64,000 bases of DNA from Rhodopseudomonas boonkerdii. GTDB taxonomy: Bacteria; Pseudomonadota; Alphaproteobacteria; Rhizobiales; Xanthobacteraceae. Each line of letters begins with the position of its first letter. Position 1 is the first letter of the stretch. A program made the position numbers and the translations under genes. The stretch is from the NCBI RefSeq assembly GCF_021184025.1, contig NZ_CP036537.1, forward strand, positions 2,356,001 to 2,420,000, read 5' to 3'. Shown here piece after piece: positions 1 through 10,149 of this stretch. Below the pieces are notes generated by a model. It worked only from the letters and a program-made list of their open reading frames with translations, was not told where the DNA came from and searched no databases.

Positions 1-316
1 GCCAATCCTTTGATGGAATCGGATTGGACGCATGCGTTGTCCGCATGCGCACGCGACATACTTGGCCCCCTCGGAAGATGTGTAGTGTCGATTCGACCCC
101 CAACGCCCCGCCACTTCGAATCGACAAGGCAATATGAATCCACTTTCCGCACAGTGTCGAGAGTCAACGAAACGTTAACGTGAAATAAATGCTATCCAAC
201 GAAAACTGAGTGCGCGTTCGGACTCAAAAACGAGTCCGAAACGCGAACGCCGCGCAGACTGGCTCTCATGATGAGGGGCAGTGCGTGTGGAGATGCGAGG
301 ACTCGCATTGCGCGAG
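1..316. other. Intergenic region at left edge
   Basis: No convincing gene is seen. The stretch holds three short inverted repeats: GCATGCG/CGCATGC at 40-55, GTCGATTCGA paired with TCGAATCGAC at about 88-125, and GCGTTCGGACTC paired with GAGTCCGAAACGC at about 212-244. The last lies downstream of the minus-strand oxidoreductase gene and could act as its transcription end. The rest is probably the promoter region of a gene beyond the left edge. Confidence 0.5.
164..189. promoter_or_regulatory. Possible CtrA-type site
   Basis: The text TCAACGAAACGTTAAC at 164-179 matches the alphaproteobacterial CtrA consensus TTAA-N7-TTAAC with one mismatch. A second, weaker TTAA-N7-TAAA unit overlaps it and runs to 189. 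The gene it would control lies outside the window to the left, so the call cannot be supported by context. Confidence 0.25.
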
Positions 317-1285
317 CTACAGCGTCACCACGATCTTGCCAAGATGCTTGTTGGCTTCCATGTGGTTGAACGCCATTGCGATCTCCGCGAACGGATACAC
401 CTTGTCGATCGGCAGTTTCAGCTTGCCGGCCTCGACCGCCGGCCAGATGTCGGCGCGCACCGCGCTGAAGATATCGCGGATCTCCTGCATCGACCGGGTG
501 CGGAACGTGACGCCGATATAGCTGATACGCCTGGCCGCATGCAGATCGAAATTGAAATCTGCATGGGTGCCGCCGAGGCGGCCGACATTGACGATGCGGC
601 CGAGCACCTTCGTTGCCTTGAGGTTCTGATTGGCAACGGGGCCGGAGATCTGGTCGACGATCAGATCGACACCGTCGCCAAGCGTCGCCTTGAGTACCTC
701 GTTGACCCAGCCAACTTCTTTCGAATCGATGGCGAGATCGGCGCCAAATTCGCCCAGCCGGCCGCGGCGTGCGGCATGCGTGGATGAGCCGATCACCGGC
801 CTGGCGCCCTTCAGCCTGGCAATCTGCAGGGCCATCAGGCCGACCCCCGAACTCGCGCCTTGAATGAGTACGGATTGCCCGGCCTGCAATCCGCCGACGG
901 TGACCAGCGCGTTGTGCATCGTCGTCAGCGCCACGGGCAGGGTACACGCGGTGTCGAAACCCATGCCGGGCGGGATGTGGAACAGGCGGCCATGGTCGGT
1001 CACCGTGAATTCCGCGAATGCCGCGCCGCCCGAGCCCATTACGCGCTCGCCGACCGTGAAGCCTTTTGCCTCCGGTCCCAACTCGGCGATCTCGCCTGCC
1101 CATTCCATGCCGAGCACGGTGCCGACGCCGCCGGCTGCACCATGGACATGGCCCTTGGTCATGCCGAGATCGGCGCGGTTAAGGCCGCAGGCCTTTACCT
1201 TCACCAGCACCTGCGTGCCGGTCGGTTTTGGCGCAGCGACATCGACGATGGCCGCGCCGTTCTCTGTGTAGACGTAAGCCTTCAT
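317..1285 (-). CDS. Zinc-independent quinone oxidoreductase-like MDR dehydrogenase
   Basis: A 322-residue medium-chain dehydrogenase/reductase, probably an NADPH-dependent quinone or enone reductase of the cytosol. The N-terminal GroES-like half has the family pattern CGLNRAD (about residues 33-39), and the nucleotide-binding half has the QOR-type motif QGASSGVG (about 140-147). The zinc-binding cysteine cluster of alcohol dehydrogenases is absent, which fits the QOR branch. The start is the ATG opening MKAYVYTENG, which aligns with the family start; an upstream GTG would add 13 residues with no family resemblance. It is a monocistronic minus-strand gene with a palindromic repeat upstream. 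The substrate cannot be read from sequence. Confidence 0.85.
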   Translation of the reverse strand: MKAYVYTENGAAIVDVAAPKPTGTQVLVKVKACGLNRADLGMTKGHVHGAAGGVGTVLGMEWAGEIAELGPEAKGFTVGERVMGSGGAAFAEFTVTDHGRLFHIPPGMGFDTACTLPVALTTMHNALVTVGGLQAGQSVLIQGASSGVGLMALQIARLKGARPVIGSSTHAARRGRLGEFGADLAIDSKEVGWVNEVLKATLGDGVDLIVDQISGPVANQNLKATKVLGRIVNVGRLGGTHADFNFDLHAARRISYIGVTFRTRSMQEIRDIFSAVRADIWPAVEAGKLKLPIDKVYPFAEIAMAFNHMEANKHLGKIVVTL

Positions 1286-1331
1286 GATGTTGCTCTCTGC
1301 GAAGGTGTGCCTGGTGCTAGTCACTCAGGCT

Positions 1332-1463
1332 TGTCCCGGACGCGATGCAGCGCGCCTCTTTGGCGCGGTGCTTCGCAGAGCCGGGACCGTATCAGTCGCC
1401 GGAGTTTGTGACGGTCCCGGCTCTGCGAAGCGGCATAAAGAATGCCGCATCGCGTCCGGGACA
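1332..1463. repeat. Dispersed palindromic repeat, family A copy 1
   Basis: A long imperfect dyad opening TGTCCCGGACGCGATGC and closing GCATCGCGTCCGGGACA, with an inner GGTCCCGGCTCTGCGAAGCGG block. Related copies lie at 7721-7863 and 56495-56640, and a half copy at 63591-63640. It sits between the MDR gene and the nitronate monooxygenase gene and can fold into a large hairpin. No transposase is nearby, so it looks like a non-autonomous REP-type element. Confidence 0.85.
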
Positions 1464-1497
1464 CCCGGAAGTGCGCAATGGCATTTCGCCGTTGTGA

Positions 1498-3162
<1,665 letters not shown>

Positions 3163-3163
3163 T

Positions 3164-3176
3164 TACGAAGTTCGTA
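3164..3176. promoter_or_regulatory. Candidate MarR operator, 13-bp perfect palindrome
   Basis: TACGAAGTTCGTA is a perfect palindrome around one central base, in the 75-bp gap between the MarR stop and the paoA-like start. Being AT-richer than its surroundings and just upstream of an operon makes it the best operator candidate for the adjacent MarR protein. Confidence 0.5.
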
Positions 3177-3234
3177 TTATTTCGGGGGTGCCCGCCGGCT
3201 TCATGTCGAATGCCGGCCGGAGGAGGAGGCGCCC

Positions 3235-3744
3235 GTGGCTGTTGCCGTCAATGGTACCGAATATCCGCTGCCCGATGACCCCAGGGTGTCGTTGCTTGAT
3301 CTGCTGCGTGAGCGCGTCGGCCTGACCGGTACCAAGCTCGGCTGCAATCAGGGCGCCTGCGGTGCGTGCACCGTCATCGTCGACGGCCAGCGGGTGCTGT
3401 CCTGCCTGACACTGGCCGTGCAGGTCGACGGGCGATCGGTGACGACCATCGAAGGGCTGTCGAACGGCGATGGCGCGCTGCATCCGTTGCAGCAGGCCTT
3501 CATCGCCCATGACGGGCTGCAATGCGGCTATTGCACCCCCGGCCAGATCTGTTCCGCCGTCGCCATGATGGACGAGCTGCGCCGCGGCGACCCCAGCTAT
3601 GTCACCGCCGATCTCGCCGTGGGGCCGGGCCCCCGGATGCGCGAGGAAATTCGCGAGCGCATGAGCGGCAATCTGTGTCGCTGCGGCGCGCATAACGGAA
3701 TCGTCGAAGCCATCGAAGGCGAGCTCATCGGAGACGCAGCATGA
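3235..3744 (+). CDS. paoA: Aldehyde oxidoreductase iron-sulfur subunit (PaoA/YagT-like)
   Basis: A 169-residue small subunit of a molybdenum hydroxylase carrying two [2Fe-2S] clusters. The plant-type ferredoxin cluster motif is CNQGACGACTVIVDGQRVLSC (Cys 36, 41, 44, 56), given here by position and key residues. The second cluster uses CGYC and CRCG near residues 98 and 144. The GTG start at 3235 follows a strong GGAGGAGG. The closest family pattern is E. coli PaoA, but no twin-arginine leader is visible, so the complex may be cytoplasmic. It overlaps the next gene by four bases (ATGA). Confidence 0.85.
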   Translation: MAVAVNGTEYPLPDDPRVSLLDLLRERVGLTGTKLGCNQGACGACTVIVDGQRVLSCLTLAVQVDGRSVTTIEGLSNGDGALHPLQQAFIAHDGLQCGYCTPGQICSAVAMMDELRRGDPSYVTADLAVGPGPRMREEIRERMSGNLCRCGAHNGIVEAIEGELIGDAA

Positions 3745-4727
3745 CGCCGTTCCACTATCAGCGCGCGACCGACGCGGCCGAAGCCTTGACCCTCGCGGAT
3801 GCCAGCCGCTGCCGCTTCCTCGGCGGCGGCACCAATCTCGTCGATCTGATGCGGCAGAATATCGAGGCGCCGGCCGCGCTGGTGGATGTCAGCCGCATGC
3901 CGGCCTCCATCGAGGAGGAGGGCAATGGCGGCCTCGTGATCGGCGCGGCCGTCCGCAACAGCACGCTGGCTGCGCATCCCGTGGTCCGCGCGCGCTATCC
4001 CATGCTGTCCCGCGCTTTGCTGGCCGGCGCCTCGGCGCAGATCCGCAACATGGCGACGGTCGGCGGCAATCTGCTGCAGCGGACGCGATGCGCCTACTTT
4101 TATGACGCCGCCGGCTCGCGCTGTAACAAGCGCCAGCCCGGTGCCGGCTGCGATGCCATCGATGGCTTGAGCCGCAATCACGCGATCCTCGGCGTGTCGG
4201 ACCACTGCATCGCGACGCATCCGTCCGACATGTGCGTGGCACTCGCGGCGCTGGATGCGACGGTGCATGTCAGCGGCGCCGACGGCACGCGGCATGTTCC
4301 GCTGGTGGATTTCCATCAGCTGCCCGGCACGCGTCCCGACATCGAGACCGTGCTGCGCCCGGGCGAATTGATCACGGCCGTCTCGATTGCACCGAGCGCG
4401 GCCGCCGCGCATTCGCGCTACCGCAAGGTGCGCGATCGCTCGAGTTACGCTTTCGCGCTGGTGTCCGTCGCGGCCGGGCTGGATGTGGCCGACGGCCGGA
4501 TCAGGGATGTTCGTATCGCGCTCGGCGGTGTGGCGGCCAAGCCGTGGCGTGCGATGCGCGCCGAAGACGCCTTGCGCGGCGAAGCGCCGACGCAAGACAA
4601 CTTCCTCCGCGCGGCCGAAGCCGAACTCGCTGCGGCCAAACCCACCGACGCCAACGCCTTCAAGGTCGAACTCGCCAAGCGAACCATGGCCGCCGTTCTC
4701 GGCGAACTGGCAGGAGGGCGCGCATGA
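3741..4727 (+). CDS. paoB: Aldehyde oxidoreductase FAD subunit with extra Fe-S insertion (PaoB/YagS-like)
   Basis: A 328-residue FAD-binding medium subunit of the xanthine dehydrogenase family. FAD-binding motifs are FLGGGTNLVDLM (about 27-38) and ATVGGNLLQRTRC (about 105-117). An insertion with Cys117, Cys128, Cys137 and Cys156 matches the extra [4Fe-4S] site known in E. coli PaoB and absent from CoxM-type subunits, which is the main reason for the PaoB call. The C-terminal CO-dehydrogenase flavoprotein domain starts at about 220. It overlaps both neighbours by four bases, so the three subunits should be translationally coupled. Confidence 0.87.
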   Translation: MTPFHYQRATDAAEALTLADASRCRFLGGGTNLVDLMRQNIEAPAALVDVSRMPASIEEEGNGGLVIGAAVRNSTLAAHPVVRARYPMLSRALLAGASAQIRNMATVGGNLLQRTRCAYFYDAAGSRCNKRQPGAGCDAIDGLSRNHAILGVSDHCIATHPSDMCVALAALDATVHVSGADGTRHVPLVDFHQLPGTRPDIETVLRPGELITAVSIAPSAAAAHSRYRKVRDRSSYAFALVSVAAGLDVADGRIRDVRIALGGVAAKPWRAMRAEDALRGEAPTQDNFLRAAEAELAAAKPTDANAFKVELAKRTMAAVLGELAGGRA

Positions 4728-7036
4728 GCAAGCTGCAGAACGCGATCGTCGGCGGTGTCCGTACGGCGATGGGCTATGTGCCGTCGAGCTGGCTACCGGG
4801 CGGTGTGCCCGATCCCTTGATCGACAAGCGCGTGGTGCTCGGCACGCAGCAGTCGCGCATCGACGGTCCCGACAAGGTGCGGGGCGCCGCGCGCTTCGCC
4901 GCCGAAGTGCGTATGGACCGGCTGACCTACGCGGCCTTCGTGCATTCGACCATCGCGCGCGGAAAGATCGCGCAGCTCGACCTCGCGGCGGCCGAGGCCG
5001 CGCCGGGCGTCGTGCTGGTGATGACCCATCGCAATGCGCCAAAACTGGCGCTGCCGCCGCCGATCGGCCTCACCAATCTCAAGGCCGCCGGCAACAACAT
5101 CCTGCCGGTGATGCAGGATGCGGAGATCCGCTGGAACGGCCAGACGGTGGCCGTCGTGGTGGCGGAGACGCAGGAACAGGCCGATCACGCGGCCTCGCTG
5201 ATATCAGTGCAGTATGAACAGGCCGTGGCGCGGACACGCTTCGACGATGCGAAGGCGCATGCGCAAACGCCGGACTCGCTAATGATCGAGCCCAACCGGC
5301 TCAAGCGCGGCAACGCCGATGCCGCGTTCAAGGCAGCGGCAGGCCGTGTCGATGCGGTCTATCGGACGCCCTGGCACAATCACAATCCGATCGAGCCCAA
5401 TGCGGCGACCATCGCCTGGGACGGTGACCGCCTGATCATCCATGACGCCACCCAGGCGCTGAACGGCACGGCCGGGTCGCTCGCAAAGGTGTTCGGTATC
5501 AAGGAAACCCAGATCCATGTCAGCTCGCCCTATGTCGGCGGCGCATTCGGTGGCAAGGCGCTGTGGGATCACCAGATCCTCGGCGCGGCTGCGGCGAAGC
5601 TCGCCGGGCGGCCGGTGCGCATCGCGCTGTCGCGCGCGAGCATGCATCGCCTGATCGGCGGCCGGTCGCAGACCGAGCAGCGCGTGGCGCTCGCCGCCGC
5701 TGCCGATGGCAAGCTGACGGCCGTTCTCCATCACGGCTATTCGGTGAAACAGCCGCACAGCGCCTGCGATGAAGCTTTCACGCTGGCGAGCCGTTCGCTC
5801 TATGCGTCGGACAGTCACGACATCGTGCAGCACACGATCGATCTCGACCTGCTGGCGAACACGTTCATGCGTGCGCCGGGCGAGGCGGTGGGGACCTTTG
5901 CCATCGAGAGTGCGATGGACGAGCTTGCGCATGAGCTGGGCATCGATCCGATTGCGCTCCGGCGCCGCAATATCGGCGACAGCGATCCGGTGAGCGGCGC
6001 TCCCCGTTCGCAAAGCGACCTGATGCTGGCCTATGATCTCGGCGCAGCGCGGTTCGGCTGGCATCGCCGCGCGGCACAGCCGCGGTCGCATCAGGATGGC
6101 GAGTGGCTGATCGGAATGGGCTGCGCAACCGGCTCTTTCCCTTATGCGCGCATGCCCGGCATGTCGGCGAAAATCACTATCGATAGCGATGGATACGCGA
6201 CCGTCGCCAGCGCCGCGCATGAGATGGGCATGGGCACCGCCACGGTGCAGCGGCAGCATGCCGCCGACCGTCTCGGCCTGCCGCTAGAACATGTGTCGGT
6301 CAGGATCGGCGACACCAGCCTGCCATTCGCCAGCTTTGCCGGCGGCTCCTCCCAGACGGCCTCGCTCGGTGCGGCCATCAATGCGGCCAGCAGCAAACTC
6401 GCGGGCGAATTGCTGCGGCTCGCAGGCAACGACACGCCGCTCGCAGGCTTGCGGGCGAGCGAGGTCGAGTTCGCCAATCACGGTCTGCGCAAGATCGGCG
6501 AGCCGTCGCGCTACGAGAGTTTTGCGTCGATCCTCAAGCGCGCGGCACGCAACGACGTCAGCGCGACGGGCGAGAGCGGCGCACCGCTGGAAATGCTGAA
6601 ATTCTCGATGCACAGCCGGTCGGCGATTTTTTGCGAGCTGCGCGTCAGCGACGTGACCGGCGAGGTCCGCATCGATCGCCTTGTCGGCGCCTTCGATTGC
6701 GGGCGCATTCTCAATCCCAAGACGGCGACGAGCCAGTTCAAGGGCGGCATGATCATGGGCATCGGCATGGCGCTTACCGAGGAGACGCTGCTCGATCCGC
6801 GCAACGGCCGCATCATGAGCGCATCCATGGCGGACTATCATGTGCCGGTTCACATGGACGTACCGGAGATCGACGTTGTTTGGACCGACATTCCCGATCC
6901 CCGCACGCCGATGGGTGCGCGCGGCATCGGCGAGATCGGTATCGCCGGCGTCGCCGCTGCCGTCGCGAATGCGGTGTTCAACGCCACCGGTAAGCGCGTC
7001 CGCGATCTGCCGATCACACCCGACAAGCTGCTGTGA
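4724..7036 (+). CDS. paoC: Aldehyde oxidoreductase molybdopterin subunit (PaoC/YagR-like)
   Basis: A 770-residue catalytic subunit binding the molybdenum-pterin cofactor. The hammerhead domain begins at RIDGPDKVRGAARFAAE (about 46-62). Later landmarks are the VGGAFGGK loop, the FMRAPGE segment (form II type, unlike the CSFR loop of true CO dehydrogenase), and the C-terminal GIGEIG with the glutamate that activates water in this family. The tail RDLPITPDKLL resembles PaoC. Start is the ATG of the ATGA overlap with paoB; longer upstream reading only runs through paoB in another frame. Likely reaction is oxidation of an aldehyde to the acid. No paoD/XdhC-type chaperone gene follows. Confidence 0.85.
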   Translation: MSKLQNAIVGGVRTAMGYVPSSWLPGGVPDPLIDKRVVLGTQQSRIDGPDKVRGAARFAAEVRMDRLTYAAFVHSTIARGKIAQLDLAAAEAAPGVVLVMTHRNAPKLALPPPIGLTNLKAAGNNILPVMQDAEIRWNGQTVAVVVAETQEQADHAASLISVQYEQAVARTRFDDAKAHAQTPDSLMIEPNRLKRGNADAAFKAAAGRVDAVYRTPWHNHNPIEPNAATIAWDGDRLIIHDATQALNGTAGSLAKVFGIKETQIHVSSPYVGGAFGGKALWDHQILGAAAAKLAGRPVRIALSRASMHRLIGGRSQTEQRVALAAAADGKLTAVLHHGYSVKQPHSACDEAFTLASRSLYASDSHDIVQHTIDLDLLANTFMRAPGEAVGTFAIESAMDELAHELGIDPIALRRRNIGDSDPVSGAPRSQSDLMLAYDLGAARFGWHRRAAQPRSHQDGEWLIGMGCATGSFPYARMPGMSAKITIDSDGYATVASAAHEMGMGTATVQRQHAADRLGLPLEHVSVRIGDTSLPFASFAGGSSQTASLGAAINAASSKLAGELLRLAGNDTPLAGLRASEVEFANHGLRKIGEPSRYESFASILKRAARNDVSATGESGAPLEMLKFSMHSRSAIFCELRVSDVTGEVRIDRLVGAFDCGRILNPKTATSQFKGGMIMGIGMALTEETLLDPRNGRIMSASMADYHVPVHMDVPEIDVVWTDIPDPRTPMGARGIGEIGIAGVAAAVANAVFNATGKRVRDLPITPDKLL

Positions 7037-7043
7037 AGCAATG

Positions 7044-7135
7044 CCGTAGGGCGGATGAGCGAAGCGTCATCCGCCGCGGAGTTTCAACTTTGAAGTCGGC
7101 CGGCGGATGACGCCTTCGGCTCATCCGCCCTACGG
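7044..7135. repeat. Dispersed palindromic repeat, family B copy 1
   Basis: An inverted-repeat element opening CCGTAGGGCGGATGAGCGAA and closing with its complement TCATCCGCCCTACGG. It begins 8 bp after the paoC stop, and a second copy lies at 9558-9650. It can form a stem-loop and probably acts as a 3' processing or termination structure. Confidence 0.85.
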
Positions 7136-7214
7136 AAGAAGCAATGAACCACCCGACACGATGCCGGCACAAATGATGCGACGCGACCGGCGTCGTTCGA
7201 AAAGGACACCTTCC

Positions 7215-7700
7215 ATGATGACTTCACAGAAAGCTTTTGTGGCAGTCGCCGGTCTGGCGGCATGCATTCTCGCAGCGGCCACGCCGGCCTTCGCGCAATC
7301 GCCATTCGCGGGAATGCATGGCGCCTGGTCCGGCTCGGGCACGATTATGCTTTCCGACGGATCGAAGGAACGGCTGCGCTGCCGCGCCAGCTATCGCGTG
7401 TCGTCCGGCGACAATGCGCTGCAACAGTCACTGCGCTGCGCCAGCGACAGCTACAAGTTCGAGCTCAGCAGCGATGTGGTGAGCGAGGGCGGGCGTGTCT
7501 CGGGCTCGTGGAGCGAGACCTCGCGTGGCATCAGCGGCAGCCTGCAGGGGCGTGCGAGTGGAGGGCGGATCAATGTTGTGGCCGACTCGCCTGTCTTCAC
7601 CGCGAATATCACGCTGACGACGACGGGTAACAAGCAGTCGGTATCGATCACCTCGCAAGGCGATATCCGCCAGGTGTCGATCGCGATGGTGAAGAGCTAG
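7215..7700 (+). CDS. Small exported protein of unknown function
   Basis: A 161-residue protein with a clear Sec signal peptide (hydrophobic stretch about 7-26, likely cleavage after AFA near residue 27). The mature part is rich in glycine and serine and predicted beta-strands, with GAWSGSGTIMLSDGSKERLRC and two Cys (about residues 57 and 78) that could form a disulfide. Similar short beta-rich proteins are common in Bradyrhizobium-type genomes but carry no assigned role. The start is ATG at 7215, 4-7 bases after ACCTTCC, with no strong ribosome site. No operon partner is seen. Confidence 0.75.
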   Translation: MMTSQKAFVAVAGLAACILAAATPAFAQSPFAGMHGAWSGSGTIMLSDGSKERLRCRASYRVSSGDNALQQSLRCASDSYKFELSSDVVSEGGRVSGSWSETSRGISGSLQGRASGGRINVVADSPVFTANITLTTTGNKQSVSITSQGDIRQVSIAMVKS

Positions 7701-8004
7701 GTATTTTTAACCTAGAACCGTGTCCCGGGCGCGCTGCAGCGCAGGCGATGCGTCGCATCGTCGACAACGCTGCTGCGCAGAACCGGGACCGTGAAAAGCT
7801 CGGCGTTCGTTGCGGTCCCGGCTCTGCGAAGCGGCATAAGCATGCCGCATCGCGTCCGGGACACGAGTCCATCAAAGCAGAAACTGATTTAGCCGTCGCG
7901 TTACGGGTAAGGGACGTAGCGTCGGCCAATTCCCGCACCTTTTGGCGCTCCCATCATTTGATGATGCGACCGGAATGGCGGGGATCGCTTCGAATGCGGC
8001 GATG
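7701..8004. other. Intergenic region containing family A repeat
   Basis: Convergent space between the exported protein and the aminoglycoside kinase gene. Its left half is the family A repeat listed separately. Nothing recognisable was seen at 7864-8004. Confidence 0.5.
7721..7863. repeat. Dispersed palindromic repeat, family A copy 2
   Basis: Opens TGTCCCGGGCGCGCTGCAGC and closes GCATCGCGTCCGGGACA, with the inner GGTCCCGGCTCTGCGAAGCGG block shared with the copies at 1332 and 56495. It lies between convergent genes, consistent with a terminator-like role. Confidence 0.85.
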
Positions 8005-8841
8005 TCATCGCCCGCGCAATTGCTGCGCCAGCGCGTAGACTTGGAGGTCGATCTCCGCGCCGGCGTGATCGCCGTCCCCGATAAACCAGGCTGCGGAAAG
8101 TCCTGTCCAGGCCACGATCCACTCGAGAAGGCGAACGGTTTCGATACCGGTCTCTTCCGTGACAATGCCGAGACGCGCTTCAAATCGCCCTGGCAGCGTC
8201 GCCACCTGTTGCGTGGGATCGGCAAGGTCCGGGTTGGTGAAGATATTGGCAAAGTCGAATATGCGCTCGCCGACCAGCCCATGCGGATCGATGGCGAGCC
8301 ACCCACGTTCGCCGAAGTCGAGAACGTTGTCATGGTGAAGATCGCCATGCAGCGGCCGGATGTCACGTTGATCTGCCAGCAGTCTCCGAGCTTGCTCTGC
8401 CGCAGGTGCCAGGACCGGATGGCTTGGCGACAGATCGAAAAGCGGCTGGAACCAGATATCCAGGCGATACAGCTCGGGCAAAGGTTCCGAACGCCGGACA
8501 TGCAGTTGTTCGGCTGTCCGGCAGAGGATGCGGCAGGCCTCATCATCGCGTCCCGAACGCGCCATGTGAGCCAGACTGCGCGGGCCGGTGGCGCGCTCCA
8601 GAAGCAACGCGCCGTTTGAAGCGGCGATGGTCTTCGCCGCCCCTTGTCCGTTCCACCACGACATCAGCTGGTATCCGGCGTGCTCATCGGGAATGCGCGC
8701 GACTTTCAGCGTCGCAGGCTCGGATTGGCAGAGAACGGGTAACACCCAGCTCGAACGTGTGGTGATCAGAGGACCGTCAGGGACGAGAGCCCAATCCCTG
8801 AGGTATGGGTCAATCTCTTGCGGAAGGGATGCAGCGGTCAT
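8005..8841 (-). CDS. APH(6)-type aminoglycoside (streptomycin) phosphotransferase
   Basis: A 278-residue kinase closely resembling the streptomycin 6-phosphotransferase of Tn5 (APH(6)-Ic). Shared landmarks include LKVARIPDEHAGYQL, the DDEACRILC segment, the catalytic loop HGDLHHDNVLDFG, the metal-binding AIDPHGLVGER, IFTNPDL, and the C-terminal AWTGLSAAWFIGDGD. All kinase residues expected for activity are present. ATG at 8841 is preferred because it leaves an N-terminus near the Tn5 protein length; ATG at 8865 would add 8 residues. No transposon sequence flanks it, so it appears chromosomal. Product activity against streptomycin is inference. Confidence 0.85.
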   Translation of the reverse strand: MTAASLPQEIDPYLRDWALVPDGPLITTRSSWVLPVLCQSEPATLKVARIPDEHAGYQLMSWWNGQGAAKTIAASNGALLLERATGPRSLAHMARSGRDDEACRILCRTAEQLHVRRSEPLPELYRLDIWFQPLFDLSPSHPVLAPAAEQARRLLADQRDIRPLHGDLHHDNVLDFGERGWLAIDPHGLVGERIFDFANIFTNPDLADPTQQVATLPGRFEARLGIVTEETGIETVRLLEWIVAWTGLSAAWFIGDGDHAGAEIDLQVYALAQQLRGR

Positions 8842-9049
8842 GCCCGCTGTATGAGGAAGCATCACGTGGAACGCAAGCGCACGTTCTTCATGGCCCGCAG
8901 GTCCGGGACGCGAGGTCGATCAGGCCACGGCGGCGTGAAGCTGTGGCGGCATCGTGGAGTAACGATGTCGCAAGCCCCATGGCAATCTCGTTGTTTTGCT
9001 AATGTCGCGCTCTAGAATGGCGACTTGAGTCATCCAGAAGAGCTTGATC

Positions 9050-9571
9050 ATGGGCGCTGTGACTGCAATCCGACGCTTGAGATCAGACGACGCTGCGGCT
9101 TTCAAAGCCATTCGGCTGGAGGCACTGGCAGAGCGGCCGGAGTTGCTACGCAGCACTGTTGAGCTGGAGTCCAGACTGGATGTGTCCTGGTTCGCGGGCC
9201 GACTTGAAGACGCGCATGTGATGGGTGCGTTTCGCGACGACGAGCTTGTTGGGATGGCAGGCTTCGCTATTCAGCAAGGGGACCCCAATGCCCATAAGGG
9301 CAGGCTGTTTGGCATGTATGTTCGACCGAGCCTGAGAAATGCCGGCATCGGGCGGCTTTTGTTGAATGCCGCTCTGGAGGTCGCTCGTGAAAACGTCGAG
9401 TTGATTCAGCTAAGCGTGGTGAGCGACAACGAACCTGCTGTGCGGCTCTATGAAAGTGCCGGCTTTGAGGCGTTTGGCCGAGAGATAAAAGCGTCCAAGT
9501 ATGGCAACCGATATTATGATGAAACGCTGATGGTTCTCGACTTCAGCCACACCTCGGCCGTAGGCGGATGA
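9050..9571 (+). CDS. GNAT family N-acetyltransferase
   Basis: A 173-residue acetyl-CoA-dependent acetyltransferase. The acetyl-CoA-binding motif A region reads LFGMYVRPSLRNAGIGRLLL (about 87-106), the usual V-x-x-x-R-x-x-G-I-G pattern, and motif B includes NEPAVRLYESAGFEAFG (about 127-143). The acceptor is unknown. Start is ATG at 9050, with an in-frame TTG two codons upstream rejected. The last codons (AVGG-stop) are supplied by a family B repeat that begins at 9558, suggesting insertion of the repeat trimmed or replaced the original C-terminus. Confidence 0.85.
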   Translation: MGAVTAIRRLRSDDAAAFKAIRLEALAERPELLRSTVELESRLDVSWFAGRLEDAHVMGAFRDDELVGMAGFAIQQGDPNAHKGRLFGMYVRPSLRNAGIGRLLLNAALEVARENVELIQLSVVSDNEPAVRLYESAGFEAFGREIKASKYGNRYYDETLMVLDFSHTSAVGG

Positions 9572-9650
9572 GCGAAGCGTAACCCGCCGGCGGAGTGTAT
9601 TTGGCGAAGAACGGCGGATGACGGCTTCGCCTCATCCGCCCGACGGGCTA
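9558..9650. repeat. Dispersed palindromic repeat, family B copy 2
   Basis: An imperfect copy of the element at 7044-7135 (GGCGGATGAGCGAAGCG near the left arm, CTTCGCCTCATCCGCCC at the right). It fills the whole gap between the convergent GNAT and CBS genes and overlaps both stop codons, so it could serve as a bidirectional terminator. Confidence 0.82.
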
Positions 9651-10079
9651 CGCCACTGCCGCATGCAGCTGCGGCGCGTCGTCTCGATCGAGCGCACGGC
9701 TGATGTCGCGGATGCTGATTACGCCGACCAGCGTGTAGTCGTCGATCACAGGCACGTGGCGGATGTGATGACGGTTCATCAGGCGGCGGACATGTTCGAG
9801 CGTGTCGGTGGAGGAGCAGGAGATCAGCTGCTGCACCGAGATCATGTCCGACACCTTGCGATTGACGCCGGCGGCGCCGTGCTCGGCGATCGCGCGCACC
9901 ACGTCGCGTTCGGAGAACATACCGACCGCGGTGTTGCCTTCGGTGCGGCACACATCCTTCACCACCAGCGCGCTGATATTCGCCGTGCGCAGCAGCTGGG
10001 CGGCGATGGCGACGGTCTCATTCATCCGGACCGTGGCGATACGGGTGCTCTTACGACGCAGAACGTCTCCGACTTGCAT
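9648..10079 (-). CDS. Tandem CBS-domain protein
   Basis: A 143-residue protein consisting almost entirely of two CBS domains (about 1-65 and 72-132), a Bateman module that usually binds adenine nucleotides or S-adenosyl compounds. Typical segments are MFSERDVVRAIAEHG at the end of CBS1 and HVPVIDDYTLVGVISIRDISRAL in CBS2. Start is ATG at 10079, with GGGAGG placed 6 bases upstream; an in-frame extension upstream overlaps the promoter and is rejected. A promoter with the 17-bp oxalate-cluster operator lies 75 bp upstream, so this protein is probably co-regulated with oxalate catabolism. Its partner is unknown. Confidence 0.85.
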   Translation of the reverse strand: MQVGDVLRRKSTRIATVRMNETVAIAAQLLRTANISALVVKDVCRTEGNTAVGMFSERDVVRAIAEHGAAGVNRKVSDMISVQQLISCSSTDTLEHVRRLMNRHHIRHVPVIDDYTLVGVISIRDISRALDRDDAPQLHAAVA

Positions 10080-10149
10080 GGCAACCTCCCTCGATTTCCA
10101 CTCGATTTTTCCTTGGGCCGATCGGCTGAGGATCGATCTCGCGACAATG

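Noticed and set aside
1332..1463. Repeat as an insertion sequence or attachment site
   Set aside because: No transposase or integrase frame and no target duplication is visible; the dyads are dispersed REP-like elements.
4232..4723. 164-residue N-terminal extension of the paoC-like frame
   Set aside because: It is an out-of-frame reading of paoB, and ATG 4724 in the four-base overlap is the family start.
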